A stretch of DNA of 64,000 bases from Pseudomonas floridensis (lineage in GTDB: Bacteria; Pseudomonadota; Gammaproteobacteria; Pseudomonadales; Pseudomonadaceae), in the NCBI RefSeq assembly GCF_002087235.1, contig NZ_MUIO01000106.1:1-64000 (forward strand), in the 5' to 3' direction. A program made the position numbers and the translations under genes. The notes below the pieces were generated by a model. It saw only the letters and a list, made by a program, of their open reading frames with translations, was not told the DNA's origin and made no database searches. Shown piece by piece: positions 1 to 7,000 of the stretch (the stretch's first letter is position 1; the number at the start of each line of letters is the position of its first letter).

Positions 1-59
1 GGCGTTTGCTTGTCCGGGATACTGCTTTCCTGTTTCAGATGACGACAAGGAGCTGCGTT

Positions 60-560
60 TTGAACCCGACCGATATTTTGATCAAGCGTTTCGAGCCTCA
101 AGACCAGCAGGGCGTGGTCGACGTGATTCTGCCCATCCAGCGTGAAGAGTTCGACATCGCCATCACGGCTAATGACCAGCCGGACCTCAACGCCATTCCC
201 GGCTTCTACCAGACAGGCACCGGAGACTTCTGGGTAGCCCGACATGGCGAGCAGGTAGTGGGCACCATCGGTCTCAAGGACATTGGTGCCGGTCAGGCGG
301 CGTTGCGCAAGATGTTCGTCGCCGCGCCATTTCGCGGACGTGAACATTCGGTGGCCGCCCGACTGCTGAATCGTCTGATCGACGACGCCCGAGGCAGAGG
401 TGTAAAGAGAATCTTTCTGGGCACCACCGACAAATTCCTCGCCGCGCACCGCTTCTATGAGAAGCACGGTTTTAGCGAAGTGGCCAGGGAAAGTCTGCCC
501 GAAAGCTTTCCGGTCATGGCGGTGGACAGCAAGTTCTATGTGCTGGGGCTGGGCAACTGA
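60..560 (+). CDS. GNAT-family N-acetyltransferase
   Basis: A 166-residue GNAT acetyltransferase that should move an acetyl group from acetyl-CoA to an amine; the substrate is unknown. The core is visible as KMFVAAPFRGREHSVAARLL (acetyl-CoA loop, motif A) followed by AHRFYEKHGFSEV (motif B). I chose the TTG at 60 because AAGGAG lies at 47-52 with 7 nt spacing. An upstream in-frame start at 6 has no ribosome site and would add 18 poorly conserved-looking residues. The last 25 bp overlap the 3' end of the convergent gene at 536-1246. Pieces of this gene's 3' end recur at 1321-1402 and 2166-2248. Confidence 0.85.
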   Translation: MNPTDILIKRFEPQDQQGVVDVILPIQREEFDIAITANDQPDLNAIPGFYQTGTGDFWVARHGEQVVGTIGLKDIGAGQAALRKMFVAAPFRGREHSVAARLLNRLIDDARGRGVKRIFLGTTDKFLAAHRFYEKHGFSEVARESLPESFPVMAVDSKFYVLGLGN

Positions 561-1246
561 GGCGCTGTTGACCGGCTTTTAAGGCCATTGAAAAGCGCCA
601 GTGCTGCACTGTCGCCCGAGGTCAGATTGGCGGGGTAAAAGGCCGGGTATTGCGCTTTTTCTATGGGCGGAAGGTCGTTGTAATGGGCGAGGATCATGAA
701 CAAGGTCTGTGTACCCTTGCCCGTTTCGTTGTACTCATCCATGTAACGTTGAATCATGACGCGCTTCCAGGCCTGATCTTGCGAATATTCTTCGTCAAAC
801 GCCGCGCTTCTTTCATTGATCGTGAAACTGCCACTCTCGTCATACATGATCAGCCTGAGTTGATCCGGAGAGAGGCCTGCGAATGGATTTTTTCCTGAAC
901 CGCGCTCGAACAGAGTGGCCTGACGGGCTCTTTCGAGCAGCACGGGGTCGTCTGTATCGGGCACTTCAGCATCGTGCCGCTCACGATTGGCGTAAAAACC
1001 ACTCCCGGCGATTCTGTCGATGATGTCTTTCGCCAGGGTGCCCAATTCTTTGAAGCCAAGGCTCGCATCGCGGGACTGAGCACGCACTGCGCTTTCATTC
1101 AATTGTCTCGCCAGTGCCGATAAGGCAACGCCGTCCCGATTGGTCGGTTTTGAGGCCGGTTTTTCCACGGGTGTGGCATTGGCAGGGGCCGCTGACTTGG
1201 CCGTTTGATGGACCGTGGCGGTTTGAATAGACGGGATATTCATCAT
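536..1246 (-). CDS. Tandem paralogue A, unrecognised cytoplasmic protein
   Basis: I do not recognise this 236-residue family. The start is the first of two ATG codons (MMNIPS), with GAGG 7 nt upstream. There is no signal peptide or membrane segment. Residues 1-40 are rich in Ala, Thr, Pro and Ser and look disordered. The rest is helical and polar, with a conserved core FAGLSPDQLRLIMYDESG, then FTINER, then QRYMDEYNETGKGTQTLF and a short C-terminal tail ending in PSPST. DESGSFTINE loosely resembles an EF-hand loop but misses canonical ligands, so I do not claim calcium binding. It is first of three tandem copies; its last codons are antisense to the end of the acetyltransferase at 60-560. Confidence 0.75.
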   Translation of the reverse strand: MMNIPSIQTATVHQTAKSAAPANATPVEKPASKPTNRDGVALSALARQLNESAVRAQSRDASLGFKELGTLAKDIIDRIAGSGFYANRERHDAEVPDTDDPVLLERARQATLFERGSGKNPFAGLSPDQLRLIMYDESGSFTINERSAAFDEEYSQDQAWKRVMIQRYMDEYNETGKGTQTLFMILAHYNDLPPIEKAQYPAFYPANLTSGDSAALALFNGLKSRSTAPQLPSPST

Positions 1247-1320
1247 GTTGCGTCCTCGCGTGGACAGCCAATCCGTGGCGTTATGCGTTACGTTTCTGCT
1301 TTCTGGGCACAGCCGATACA

Positions 1321-1402
1321 TTCCTCGCCGCACACCGCTTCTCCAAAAAATGGTTTCAGCGAAGTGGACAGCAAGTTCTACGTGCTGGGGCTGGGCAACT
1401 GA
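1321..1402 (+). pseudogene. Relic of the acetyltransferase 3' end, copy 1
   Basis: This matches positions 434-560 of the first acetyltransferase (TTCCTCGCCGC...CTGGGCAACTGA) with an in-frame loss of 45 nt between GCGAAGTGG and ACAGCAAG. GTGG occurs at both edges of the lost segment. It has no start or acetyl-CoA site, so it is not a gene. It survives as part of the duplicated unit, and its last 25 bp encode the C-terminus of paralogue B on the other strand. Confidence 0.85.
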
Positions 1403-2091
1403 GGCGCTGTTGACCGGATTTTAAGGCTATTGAAAAGCGCCAGTGCTGAACTGTCGCCCGAGGTCAGGTTGGCCACGTAGTGGGTCGGGTATTGCGCTTT
1501 TTCTATAGGCGGAAGGTCGTTGTAATGGGCGAGAATCATGAACAAGGTCTGTGTACCTTTGCCCGTTTCGTTGTACTCATCCATGTAACGTTGAATCATG
1601 ACCAGCTTCCAGGCCTGATCTTGCGAATATTCCTCGTCGAACGCGGCTCTTCTTTCATTGATCGTGAAATTGCCACTCTCGTCGTACATGATCAGCCTGA
1701 GTTGATCCGGCGACAGGCCAGCGAATGGATTTTTTCCTGAACCGCGCTCGAACAGAGTGGCCTGGCGGGCTCTTTCGAGCAGTGCGGGATCGTCCGTATC
1801 GGGCACTTCGGCATCGTGCCGTTCACGATTGGAGTGAAAACCGGTCCCGGCGATTCTGTCGATAATGTCTTTCGCCAGAATGCCCAATTCTTTGAAGCCA
1901 AGGCTCGCATCGCGGGACTGAGCACGCACCGCGCTTTCGTTCAATTGTCTTGCCAGTGCCGATAAGGCAACGCCGTCCCGATTGGTCGGTTTTGAGGCCG
2001 GTTTTTCCACGGGTGTGGCATCGGCAGCCGGGGCCGCTGACCTGGTCGTTTGATGGACCTTGGCGGTCTGAATAGACGGGATATTCATCAT
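1378..2091 (-). CDS. Tandem paralogue B, unrecognised cytoplasmic protein
   Basis: This 237-residue protein is very close to paralogue A along its whole length, including MMNIPSIQTA at the start, the FAGLSPDQLRLIMYDESG core and the same PSPST tail. The DNA is also closely similar, including about 75 bp upstream of the start, so this duplication is the more recent one. Start choice is the same: two ATGs preceded by GAGG at the same spacing. Differences cluster in the Ala/Pro-rich N-terminal stretch and around YPTHYVANLT. No domain is recognised. The unit repeats at 842 bp relative to the upstream copy, measured from the acetyltransferase stop codons. Confidence 0.75.
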   Translation of the reverse strand: MMNIPSIQTAKVHQTTRSAAPAADATPVEKPASKPTNRDGVALSALARQLNESAVRAQSRDASLGFKELGILAKDIIDRIAGTGFHSNRERHDAEVPDTDDPALLERARQATLFERGSGKNPFAGLSPDQLRLIMYDESGNFTINERRAAFDEEYSQDQAWKLVMIQRYMDEYNETGKGTQTLFMILAHYNDLPPIEKAQYPTHYVANLTSGDSSALALFNSLKIRSTAPQLPSPST

Positions 2092-2165
2092 GTTGCGTCC
2101 TCGCGTGGACAGCCAATCCGTGGCGTTATACGTGACGTTTCTGCTCTCTGAGCGCCGCCGATATA

Positions 2166-2248
2166 CTCCTCGCCGCACAACGCTTCTCTGAAAGCATGGC
2201 TTTAGCGAAGAGGACAGCAAGTTCTACGTGCTGGGGCTGGGCAACTGA
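2166..2248 (+). pseudogene. Relic of the acetyltransferase 3' end, copy 2
   Basis: A second relic of the acetyltransferase tail, with the same internal deletion as the relic at 1321-1402, so it descends from the same rearranged unit. It begins CTCCTCGCCGCAC and ends CTGGGCAACTGA. One extra nucleotide near the middle breaks the frame. It underlies the 3' end of paralogue C on the opposite strand. Confidence 0.82.
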
Positions 2249-2930
2249 GGCGCTGTTGACCGGCTTTTAAGGCTATTGAAAAGCGCCAGTGCCGAACTGT
2301 GGCGGGGTAAAGGCCGGGTATAGTGCTTTTTGTATGGGGTGGAAGGTCGTTGTACTGGGCGAGGATCATGAACAGCGTCTGGGTGCTCTTGCCGGTTTCG
2401 TTATATTCATCAACATAGCGCTGGCACATTAAAACGTTCCAGGCTTCTTGCTGGTAGTAGCTTTCTTTAAACGCAGCCTTTCGCTCGTTGAGCGTGAAAT
2501 CGCCACTTTCGTCATAGATGATCAATGCCAAGGTATCTTGCGAAAGACCTGCGAATGGATTAGATCCTAATCCATTCGTGAATCGCGTGGCCTGCTTCGC
2601 TCTTTCCAGCAGGCTGGAATCCTGAGTGTCCGGGACCTCAGCGTCGTGTAATGCTTTGTTCTTGCGGTCGTTGCTGTCGGTCAATTTGTCGATGACGGAT
2701 CTTGCGAGTGTGGCCAGCTCTTTGGTACCCAGACGGGCTTCACGGGAGCTGGCGCGTAGTGCGCGTTGATTGAGTTGTCTGGCAAAACCGGAGAGCGTCG
2801 TGCCCTTCGAACTGTTACCTTCGGGCTCAGGTGCTTTGGTTTTGATGTTGTTGTCTGTCCGGGAAACAGCGTTGGCTGCCGCTGCGGGTGTAATGCTGAT
2901 AATCGTAGGGGAAAGTTGAGCGTCTATCAT
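2202..2930 (-). CDS. Tandem paralogue C, diverged and frameshifted at the C-terminus
   Basis: This 242-residue third member keeps the family core (NPFAGLSQDTLALIIYDESG, FTLNERKAAF, QRYVDEYNETGKSTQTLFMI) but differs strongly in its N-terminal 60 residues and has its own upstream region. The start is MIDAQL, preceded by GAGGACGCGATC. Compared with A and B, its 3' DNA lacks about 18 bp (the segment after GAACTGT near 2301) and one base of an A-run near 2308-2312. The frame therefore leaves the family sequence after about residue 208 and reads through into an unrelated tail ending RRTCCPLR. The family-type C-terminus is still present in another frame. It may be a functional variant or a decaying copy. 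Confidence 0.7.
   Translation of the reverse strand: MIDAQLSPTIISITPAAAANAVSRTDNNIKTKAPEPEGNSSKGTTLSGFARQLNQRALRASSREARLGTKELATLARSVIDKLTDSNDRKNKALHDAEVPDTQDSSLLERAKQATRFTNGLGSNPFAGLSQDTLALIIYDESGDFTLNERKAAFKESYYQQEAWNVLMCQRYVDEYNETGKSTQTLFMILAQYNDLPPHTKSTIPGLYPATVRHWRFSIALKAGQQRLSCPAPARRTCCPLR
2552..2578. repeat. Perfect 12-bp inverted repeat inside paralogue C
   Basis: CGAATGGATTAG (2552-2563) and CTAATCCATTCG (2567-2578) are exact reverse complements around a 3-nt loop. Paralogues A and B have only the left arm (GCGAATGGATT) followed by a T-rich stretch. The symmetry therefore arose in copy C, as expected for template switching at a quasi-palindrome. It lies in the codons for the TNGLGSNPFAG region. 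Confidence 0.8.
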
Positions 2931-3018
2931 GATCGCGTCCTCGCGGTGGTAGCCGGTCCATGGCGCTATCTGCGTAAACTGTATCGGCACTGCGTAGGTG
3001 AACTTTAACCTGCCCAAG

Positions 3019-3047
3019 GCAGGCGCGTCGGATAGCGACGCGCCTGC
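3019..3047. terminator. Strong hairpin between paralogue C and the secreted-protein gene
   Basis: GCAGGCGCGTCG (3019-3030) pairs with CGACGCGCCTGC (3036-3047) around a 5-nt loop. On the plus strand the stem is followed by TTGTTTTT, the layout of a rho-independent terminator, but neighbouring genes run on the minus strand. For the minus-strand gene at 3054-3503 it lies just after the stop codon without a T-run. It may stop antisense transcription and protect the 3' end of the mRNA. Confidence 0.7.
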
Positions 3048-3053
3048 TTGTTT

Positions 3054-3503
3054 TTATTTCATCGTGAACTCGGCAGCCCACGCGTAGGTGGAAAGGTTAG
3101 TGGCGCGTGAGGTGGCGGTGCAGACTGCAGCGCCCTCAGAGGCTGCCGTGCGATTCCACTTCGGGATTTTAGCGCCTCCCGCACCCGGCAGTTTCATGAA
3201 CGTGGTGGAAAATACACAGACTTTTGATCCCATCACATACCTGACACTTGCGTAGCTCGTGTCCGGTGAAAGGGTGCTTTGTACGTGATAGGTATCTGAC
3301 TCGCCAGGTCTGACCGCCGGCCTGATGGGGCTCCTTGCATTCATCTGTGTGGAACTTTCATTGCGAGTCACGACGGTATAGTCGGCTTGCTCCGTCCCCA
3401 AATTCTTGAACGTCACCGTAACCGGCGGTCCCGCCTGTACTGTAACGGTTGCGCCTAATGTCGCCAAGGCGAGAAAGGTCAGTGCAATATGATTGGTTTT
3501 CAT
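3054..3503 (-). CDS. Small secreted protein of unknown function
   Basis: This 149-residue protein starts with a clear Sec signal peptide (MKTNHIALTFLALATLGATVTVQA, likely cut before GPPVTV). The mature part of about 125 residues is rich in Thr, Ser and Val with alternating hydrophobic residues, consistent with a beta-sandwich, and has two cysteines (VCVF and AVCTA) that could form one disulfide in the periplasm or outside. There is no lipobox or transmembrane helix. It ends in AWAAEFTMK. The start ATG has AGGTC-type sequence shortly upstream (minus-strand AAGGACC). I do not recognise the family. It appears to be a single-gene unit. Confidence 0.72.
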   Translation of the reverse strand: MKTNHIALTFLALATLGATVTVQAGPPVTVTFKNLGTEQADYTVVTRNESSTQMNARSPIRPAVRPGESDTYHVQSTLSPDTSYASVRYVMGSKVCVFSTTFMKLPGAGGAKIPKWNRTAASEGAAVCTATSRATNLSTYAWAAEFTMK

Positions 3504-3947
3504 GGACAGGTCCTTAAATTAAATGATTAACTTCATGTTGTTTACAATGGTTTAAGCAGCAGTCGGCTCGCCGCAATGCTTGTCCGGCGCCGACTGATTA
3601 CGTTTGGATTTCGATGTGATAGTTGAGTAGAAAAGTTGCGCAAGTTAAGCGCCGATCGAATAGGTAACTTCCAGTCAATGGGTGTGTTGAGTGTTCACGC
3701 TCAGTGTATGAATGCTCTGGATTAAGGCGTTTCAGGACGATAAAGGGCAGTCGCTGTTATCCGCTACCAGACGTTTAATCAAAGTCTGGCAGGGAAAGCA
3801 ATGGGGTGTTGGGGGTTGTTTAAATAAACAGCGAAGTAACCTATTTATGCTTGTATCGAACTTGCATCACCTATTAACTGCGCTGGCGAGCGTTGCGTGT
3901 TCACCGACTGGCCGCACCCCGTATAGCGCAAGGGTGCGGCTGGCACC
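3504..3947. other. 444-bp gene-free stretch, AT-richer than its surroundings
   Basis: Both flanking genes read leftwards, so the part near 3504-3600 should contain the promoter of the secreted-protein gene. It has AT-rich sequence such as TTAATCATTTAATTTAAGG just before the ribosome site. I see no convincing gene. The only open frame (3712-3963, plus strand) lacks a ribosome site and looks like no protein I know. A hairpin near the right end is listed separately. Confidence 0.5.
3911..3940 (-). terminator. Hairpin downstream of the bicupin gene
   Basis: GCCGCACCC (3911-3919) and GGGTGCGGC (3932-3940) form a perfect 9-bp GC-rich stem with a 12-nt loop, just past the bicupin stop codon at 3948. 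There is no T-run on either strand, so it may be a weak terminator or a 3'-end stabiliser. Confidence 0.5.
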
Positions 3948-4661
3948 TCATGTCACTGCATAGAACTTGCGCACATATCCGGTGCTGGTCCATTTGCAGG
4001 GCGCGCCTTGTGCGACGAAAACGGTGTCACCGGGTTTGACGACCACTGCTGCGCCGTCTTCGATGCCCAGCGTCACGCTGCCTTCGATCAGGTTCATCAG
4101 CTCGTGGATCCGGTGCGGGCGTGATATGCGCTCGTAAGGTGTGGAATCCCAGACGCCGATGCGCAGGGTGCTTGCAGTGTCTTCGAAGAGGTTGTTGCTG
4201 CGGCACTGCGGCAGCGCGCTGATCATGATCGCCGGGTCCGGCGGGGAGGACGGCGTGAGCATCGCCAGGCGATCCAGATGCGTGATGCCAGGCTTGTCCG
4301 GGCCGGTCGCCTGAGTGGCAGCGCAAAAGGCCCAGAGGCTGTCCGGCTGCGCCTCGATACGCAACCGGGTGCCACGACCGATGACCGCGCTTTCGCCGGT
4401 GCGAATCGTGACGTTGTCGGCATCTGAACTCAGCGTAACGGCGCCGCGATGCACGACCAGCATCTCGGTGTAGGGATAAGCGTCGACCGACAACGAGTTG
4501 CCAAAGTGAACGATGCCGGCGGCAATGTCGGCTTCATCCAAAAAGGCGGTGCGGCGACCCTCGGTGAATGGATCGTTGGCGTCGAGCGGGCCGGTTGTGA
4601 ATTCGGTGTCGACAGGGCTGTGATCGGCGCGGGCGAGCAAAAGTACGGAAGGTTGTGGCAT
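3948..4661 (-). CDS. Bicupin-domain protein
   Basis: A 237-residue protein with two cupin barrels of the RmlC-like type. The first is around residues 45-115 (AYPYTEMLVVHRGAVTL, then RTGESAVIGRGTRLRIE). The second is around residues 165-237 (SRPHRIHELMNLIEGSVTL, then VVKPGDTVFVAQGAPCKW). The second has HRIHE, which could supply metal ligands, while the first has only TE at the matching place and may be structural. The start MPQPSV is chosen because AAGAG lies about 8 nt upstream; a longer frame has no ribosome site. Similar proteins are often annotated cupin or DUF861-like. No enzymatic activity can be assigned. Confidence 0.8.
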   Translation of the reverse strand: MPQPSVLLLARADHSPVDTEFTTGPLDANDPFTEGRRTAFLDEADIAAGIVHFGNSLSVDAYPYTEMLVVHRGAVTLSSDADNVTIRTGESAVIGRGTRLRIEAQPDSLWAFCAATQATGPDKPGITHLDRLAMLTPSSPPDPAIMISALPQCRSNNLFEDTASTLRIGVWDSTPYERISRPHRIHELMNLIEGSVTLGIEDGAAVVVKPGDTVFVAQGAPCKWTSTGYVRKFYAVT

Positions 4662-4735
4662 GGAATGATCTCTTGAGTCTTCAGCCGGGCGTAATCGCGA
4701 ACGGCAGGTGAGCAACTGAAAGCACACGTGAGCCG

Positions 4736-4815
4736 CGTGACCGCGCTTGCCCGCAATGGCGATGGCTCAGCCACTGAAAATCGACTGTGAACACGCCATC
4801 GCGGGCAGGCAGCGC
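4736..4815. repeat. Inverted pair of REP-like elements
   Basis: GCGTGACCGCGCTTGCCCGC followed by AATGGCGATGG (4736-4766) and its inverted counterpart CCATCGCGGGCAGGCAGCG (4796-4814) face each other across about 30 bp. The core CGCTTGCCCGC.ATGGC is a known style of Pseudomonas REP sequence. It lies between the bicupin gene and the acetyltransferase gene. Confidence 0.6.
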
Positions 4816-4875
4816 TGCTGCGGCTGTTTGTTGGCAGCGAGGTAAACGCTGTGTCAGTGAGAAGTGACGCAACCC

Positions 4876-5733
4876 TTAACCGATCGCCTGGGTAATCAAT
4901 GCGAACTGGCGCACGCCTTGGCTGGGCTGCGGAACGGCACCCATGCTCATGCAGGCCACCGCATCGACGCGTTTCAGGCCTGCTGCTTCCAGCCAGTCCA
5001 CCAGCCCGCCATCGCTTGGAACATCAATGCGTACGAAGGCATAAGGCACTTTCGCCATCAGTTGTTCGATCATATGCCTGGCCTGTTCCGCGTTCTCGGC
5101 GATCACCGGGCCGATGCACAGGCCGCGACCAAACGGGCGCATCAGTGCCACCGCCTGCAACCCGCCATCGCGCTCGACGCCCACCGCATGTTCGAGGTTG
5201 CCGAAGACATCGCTCAAAACCGCCGAGCGATCCAGGCCGGTGCCTGCGTTGGCCAACTCGACAATCCGGGCGTGATCGGCTTCGGTCAGCGAGCGGCACT
5301 GCTCACCCGCTTTCAAGGCCGTCGGTTCGGGCAGTTGCGCCTGACCCTGGCGTTGCTGAACCTCGCCGAAGCTGACAAAGCCCATCTTGGCGTACAACGG
5401 CGCGCCGGCGAGCGTGGCGTTGAGAATGGCGGTGCGCGGTGGAACGCTGCCCACAGCCATTTCCATCAACTTGCGACCGATGCCCTTGCCTTGATAGTCG
5501 TCGCTGACGATCACCAGGCCTATCGTCGAGAACTCGCCCTGATGACAGGCAAAGGCGCTGCCGATCAGGCGACCGTTATGCAGGGCGACGAAGCCTTGGG
5601 CAACCCGCTGGAGCATGGCCCAATCTTCGAGTCGGTGCGGCCATTTCAGGGCGATGGACAGTTCGTGGGCGTTGGCCACGTCGTCGGCGGTCATCGGGCG
5701 GTATTCAAAGTCGAGGCGTTGCTGGGCGAGCAT
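4876..5733 (-). CDS. Two-domain GNAT acetyltransferase
   Basis: A 285-residue GNAT protein. The N-terminal half (about residues 8-130) holds the acetyl-CoA-binding GNAT fold with VIVSDDYQGKGIGRKLMEM (motif A, Q/RxxGxG/A type) and LYAKMGFVSFGE. The C-terminal half (from about residue 145) has a second, GNAT-like domain without a clear coenzyme loop, as in YitH-type proteins. The start MLAQQRL is fixed by a strong GGAGGGA 8 nt upstream; the 32-residue extension possible before it is unlikely. It is divergent from the HAD/oxidase operon starting at 6293, with a gene-free region between. Substrate unknown. Confidence 0.82.
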   Translation of the reverse strand: MLAQQRLDFEYRPMTADDVANAHELSIALKWPHRLEDWAMLQRVAQGFVALHNGRLIGSAFACHQGEFSTIGLVIVSDDYQGKGIGRKLMEMAVGSVPPRTAILNATLAGAPLYAKMGFVSFGEVQQRQGQAQLPEPTALKAGEQCRSLTEADHARIVELANAGTGLDRSAVLSDVFGNLEHAVGVERDGGLQAVALMRPFGRGLCIGPVIAENAEQARHMIEQLMAKVPYAFVRIDVPSDGGLVDWLEAAGLKRVDAVACMSMGAVPQPSQGVRQFALITQAIG

Positions 5734-6292
5734 GATGTGTCTCCCTCCAGAAGGATGCACAGGGGTATAAAAGGATGCGGCAGGCTTGTTGTATCCCACC
5801 TGCGCGACAGGGTGACAAGAGGGCTGCAAGCATTCGGTAGATTTCGCGACTGGCAGCTAGCCAGACCACAGTTACTGCTTAAATCGGGCGCGGGTCCGGC
5901 AGCAAATGCTTGAGGCTTTTCGGCAGTTTTTCTGCCTTATATAGCTGCGCGAATCGACCCTTTGTCCAGACAGTGGATTGTGCTGAGCAGACGCGTTCGC
6001 ACAGGCGCAGTATCTGCGGTGCAAAGCCGCGTGTTTGAGCGCGAGCGCCCTGAAAAGGGTCAAAAAAGCGCCAGAAACCGGGGTTTGCCCAAGGCTGGAG
6101 CGCCCCGCAAAGTCTGCTGAGCGCGCACCTCAAAACGGTGCTTTCTATCAAGCAGCCAGCACTTTTAACGCCATCTGCTGATTTCACGGTGTTGTAATGA
6201 GGGTGTGCTGCAGCGTGCATCACGGCCCTTGCAACGGTGCCGCAAACTGCTCGTCATGCCATGACCTCAACGAACTTTCAGGACCGCACACA
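5734..6292. other. 559-bp divergent intergenic region, possibly carrying a dispersed repeat
   Basis: It separates the leftward acetyltransferase gene from the rightward catabolic operon, so promoters for both should be here; I cannot place them with confidence. The middle (about 5880-6223) holds a 114-codon leftward open frame rich in Arg, Ala, Phe and Leu with no ribosome site. Its text (such as FGFAPQ-like and KLPKSLKHLLPDPRP stretches) looks like sequence I associate with repeated unknown fragments in P. syringae chromosomes, but I cannot verify that here. Confidence 0.4.
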
Positions 6293-6961
6293 ATGAGCTT
6301 TCTTCGACCAAAATTCATTACGTTCGACTGCTACGGCACGTTGACCAATTTCCACATGGGCACCATGACGCGCGAGATTTTTGCCGACCGTGTTCCGGCC
6401 GAGCAGATGGATCAGTTCGTGAAGGACTTCTCGGCGTATCGGCTGGATCAGGTCATGGGCGACTGGATGCCGTACGACGAAATTCTCAAGGAGTCGCTGT
6501 CGCGGGTCTGCAAGCGCTGGAACGTTGAATACCGTGGTGAAGGTCAGTTGTATTACGACGCCGTGCCGACCTGGGGTCCGCATGCCGATGTACCGGCCGG
6601 CCTGTCGAAGATCGCCGACAAGATTCCGCTGGTGATTTTCTCCAACGCCAGCGACAGCCAGATCATGTCCAACGTCGAGAAGCTGGGCGCACCGTTCCAC
6701 AAGGTATTCACCGCCGATCAAGCCAAGGTCTACAAGCCGCGCCTGGCCGCTTTCGAATTCATGCTCGACAACCTCGGCTGCGGTCCTGAAGACGTGCTGC
6801 ACGTGTCTTCCAGCTTCCGCTACGACCTGTTCTCGGCGCACGACATGAAAATCAAGAACAAGGCCTTCGTGGCTCGCGGTCACGAACAGCCTGCGCACAG
6901 CTCCTTCAACTATCACCAGATTCCTGACATCGGCGGTCTGGCAGGACTGGTCGGCCTGTAA
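6293..6961 (+). CDS. HAD hydrolase, haloacid dehalogenase type II-like
   Basis: A 222-residue HAD-superfamily hydrolase. The nucleophile motif is FDCYGTL with Asp12, the D-x-YGTL form typical of type II 2-haloacid dehalogenases. Motif II is VIFSNAS (Ser117/Asn118), the lysine is Lys148 in YKPR, and the last motif is VSSSFRYDLFSA with Asp178. The start at 6293 has AGGA 9 nt upstream. It is first in a co-directional run ending at 19296, only 39 bp before an FAD oxidase. In such a setting a dehalogenase is less likely than hydrolysis of a phosphate or similar group from a catabolic intermediate. Specificity is unassigned. Confidence 0.85.
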   Translation: MSFLRPKFITFDCYGTLTNFHMGTMTREIFADRVPAEQMDQFVKDFSAYRLDQVMGDWMPYDEILKESLSRVCKRWNVEYRGEGQLYYDAVPTWGPHADVPAGLSKIADKIPLVIFSNASDSQIMSNVEKLGAPFHKVFTADQAKVYKPRLAAFEFMLDNLGCGPEDVLHVSSSFRYDLFSAHDMKIKNKAFVARGHEQPAHSSFNYHQIPDIGGLAGLVGL

Positions 6962-7000
6962 GCCGGTCACGCACTACGGCATTTTTCAGGGTGCTCTTTC

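Noticed and set aside
536..2930. Type III effector genes
   Set aside because: The N-terminus of copy A has few acidic residues and some Ser/Thr, but I found no hrp-box-like GGAACC...CCAC promoter upstream of any copy, and copy C has Asp at position 3. Evidence is too thin.
3712..3963. An 83-codon open frame on the plus strand
   Set aside because: No ribosome site, overlaps the end of the bicupin gene, contains the bicupin hairpin, and has no recognisable protein pattern.
6293..6961. A true 2-haloacid dehalogenase for detoxification
   Set aside because: The motif form fits, but the operon context is amine catabolism, so I kept the general HAD hydrolase call.
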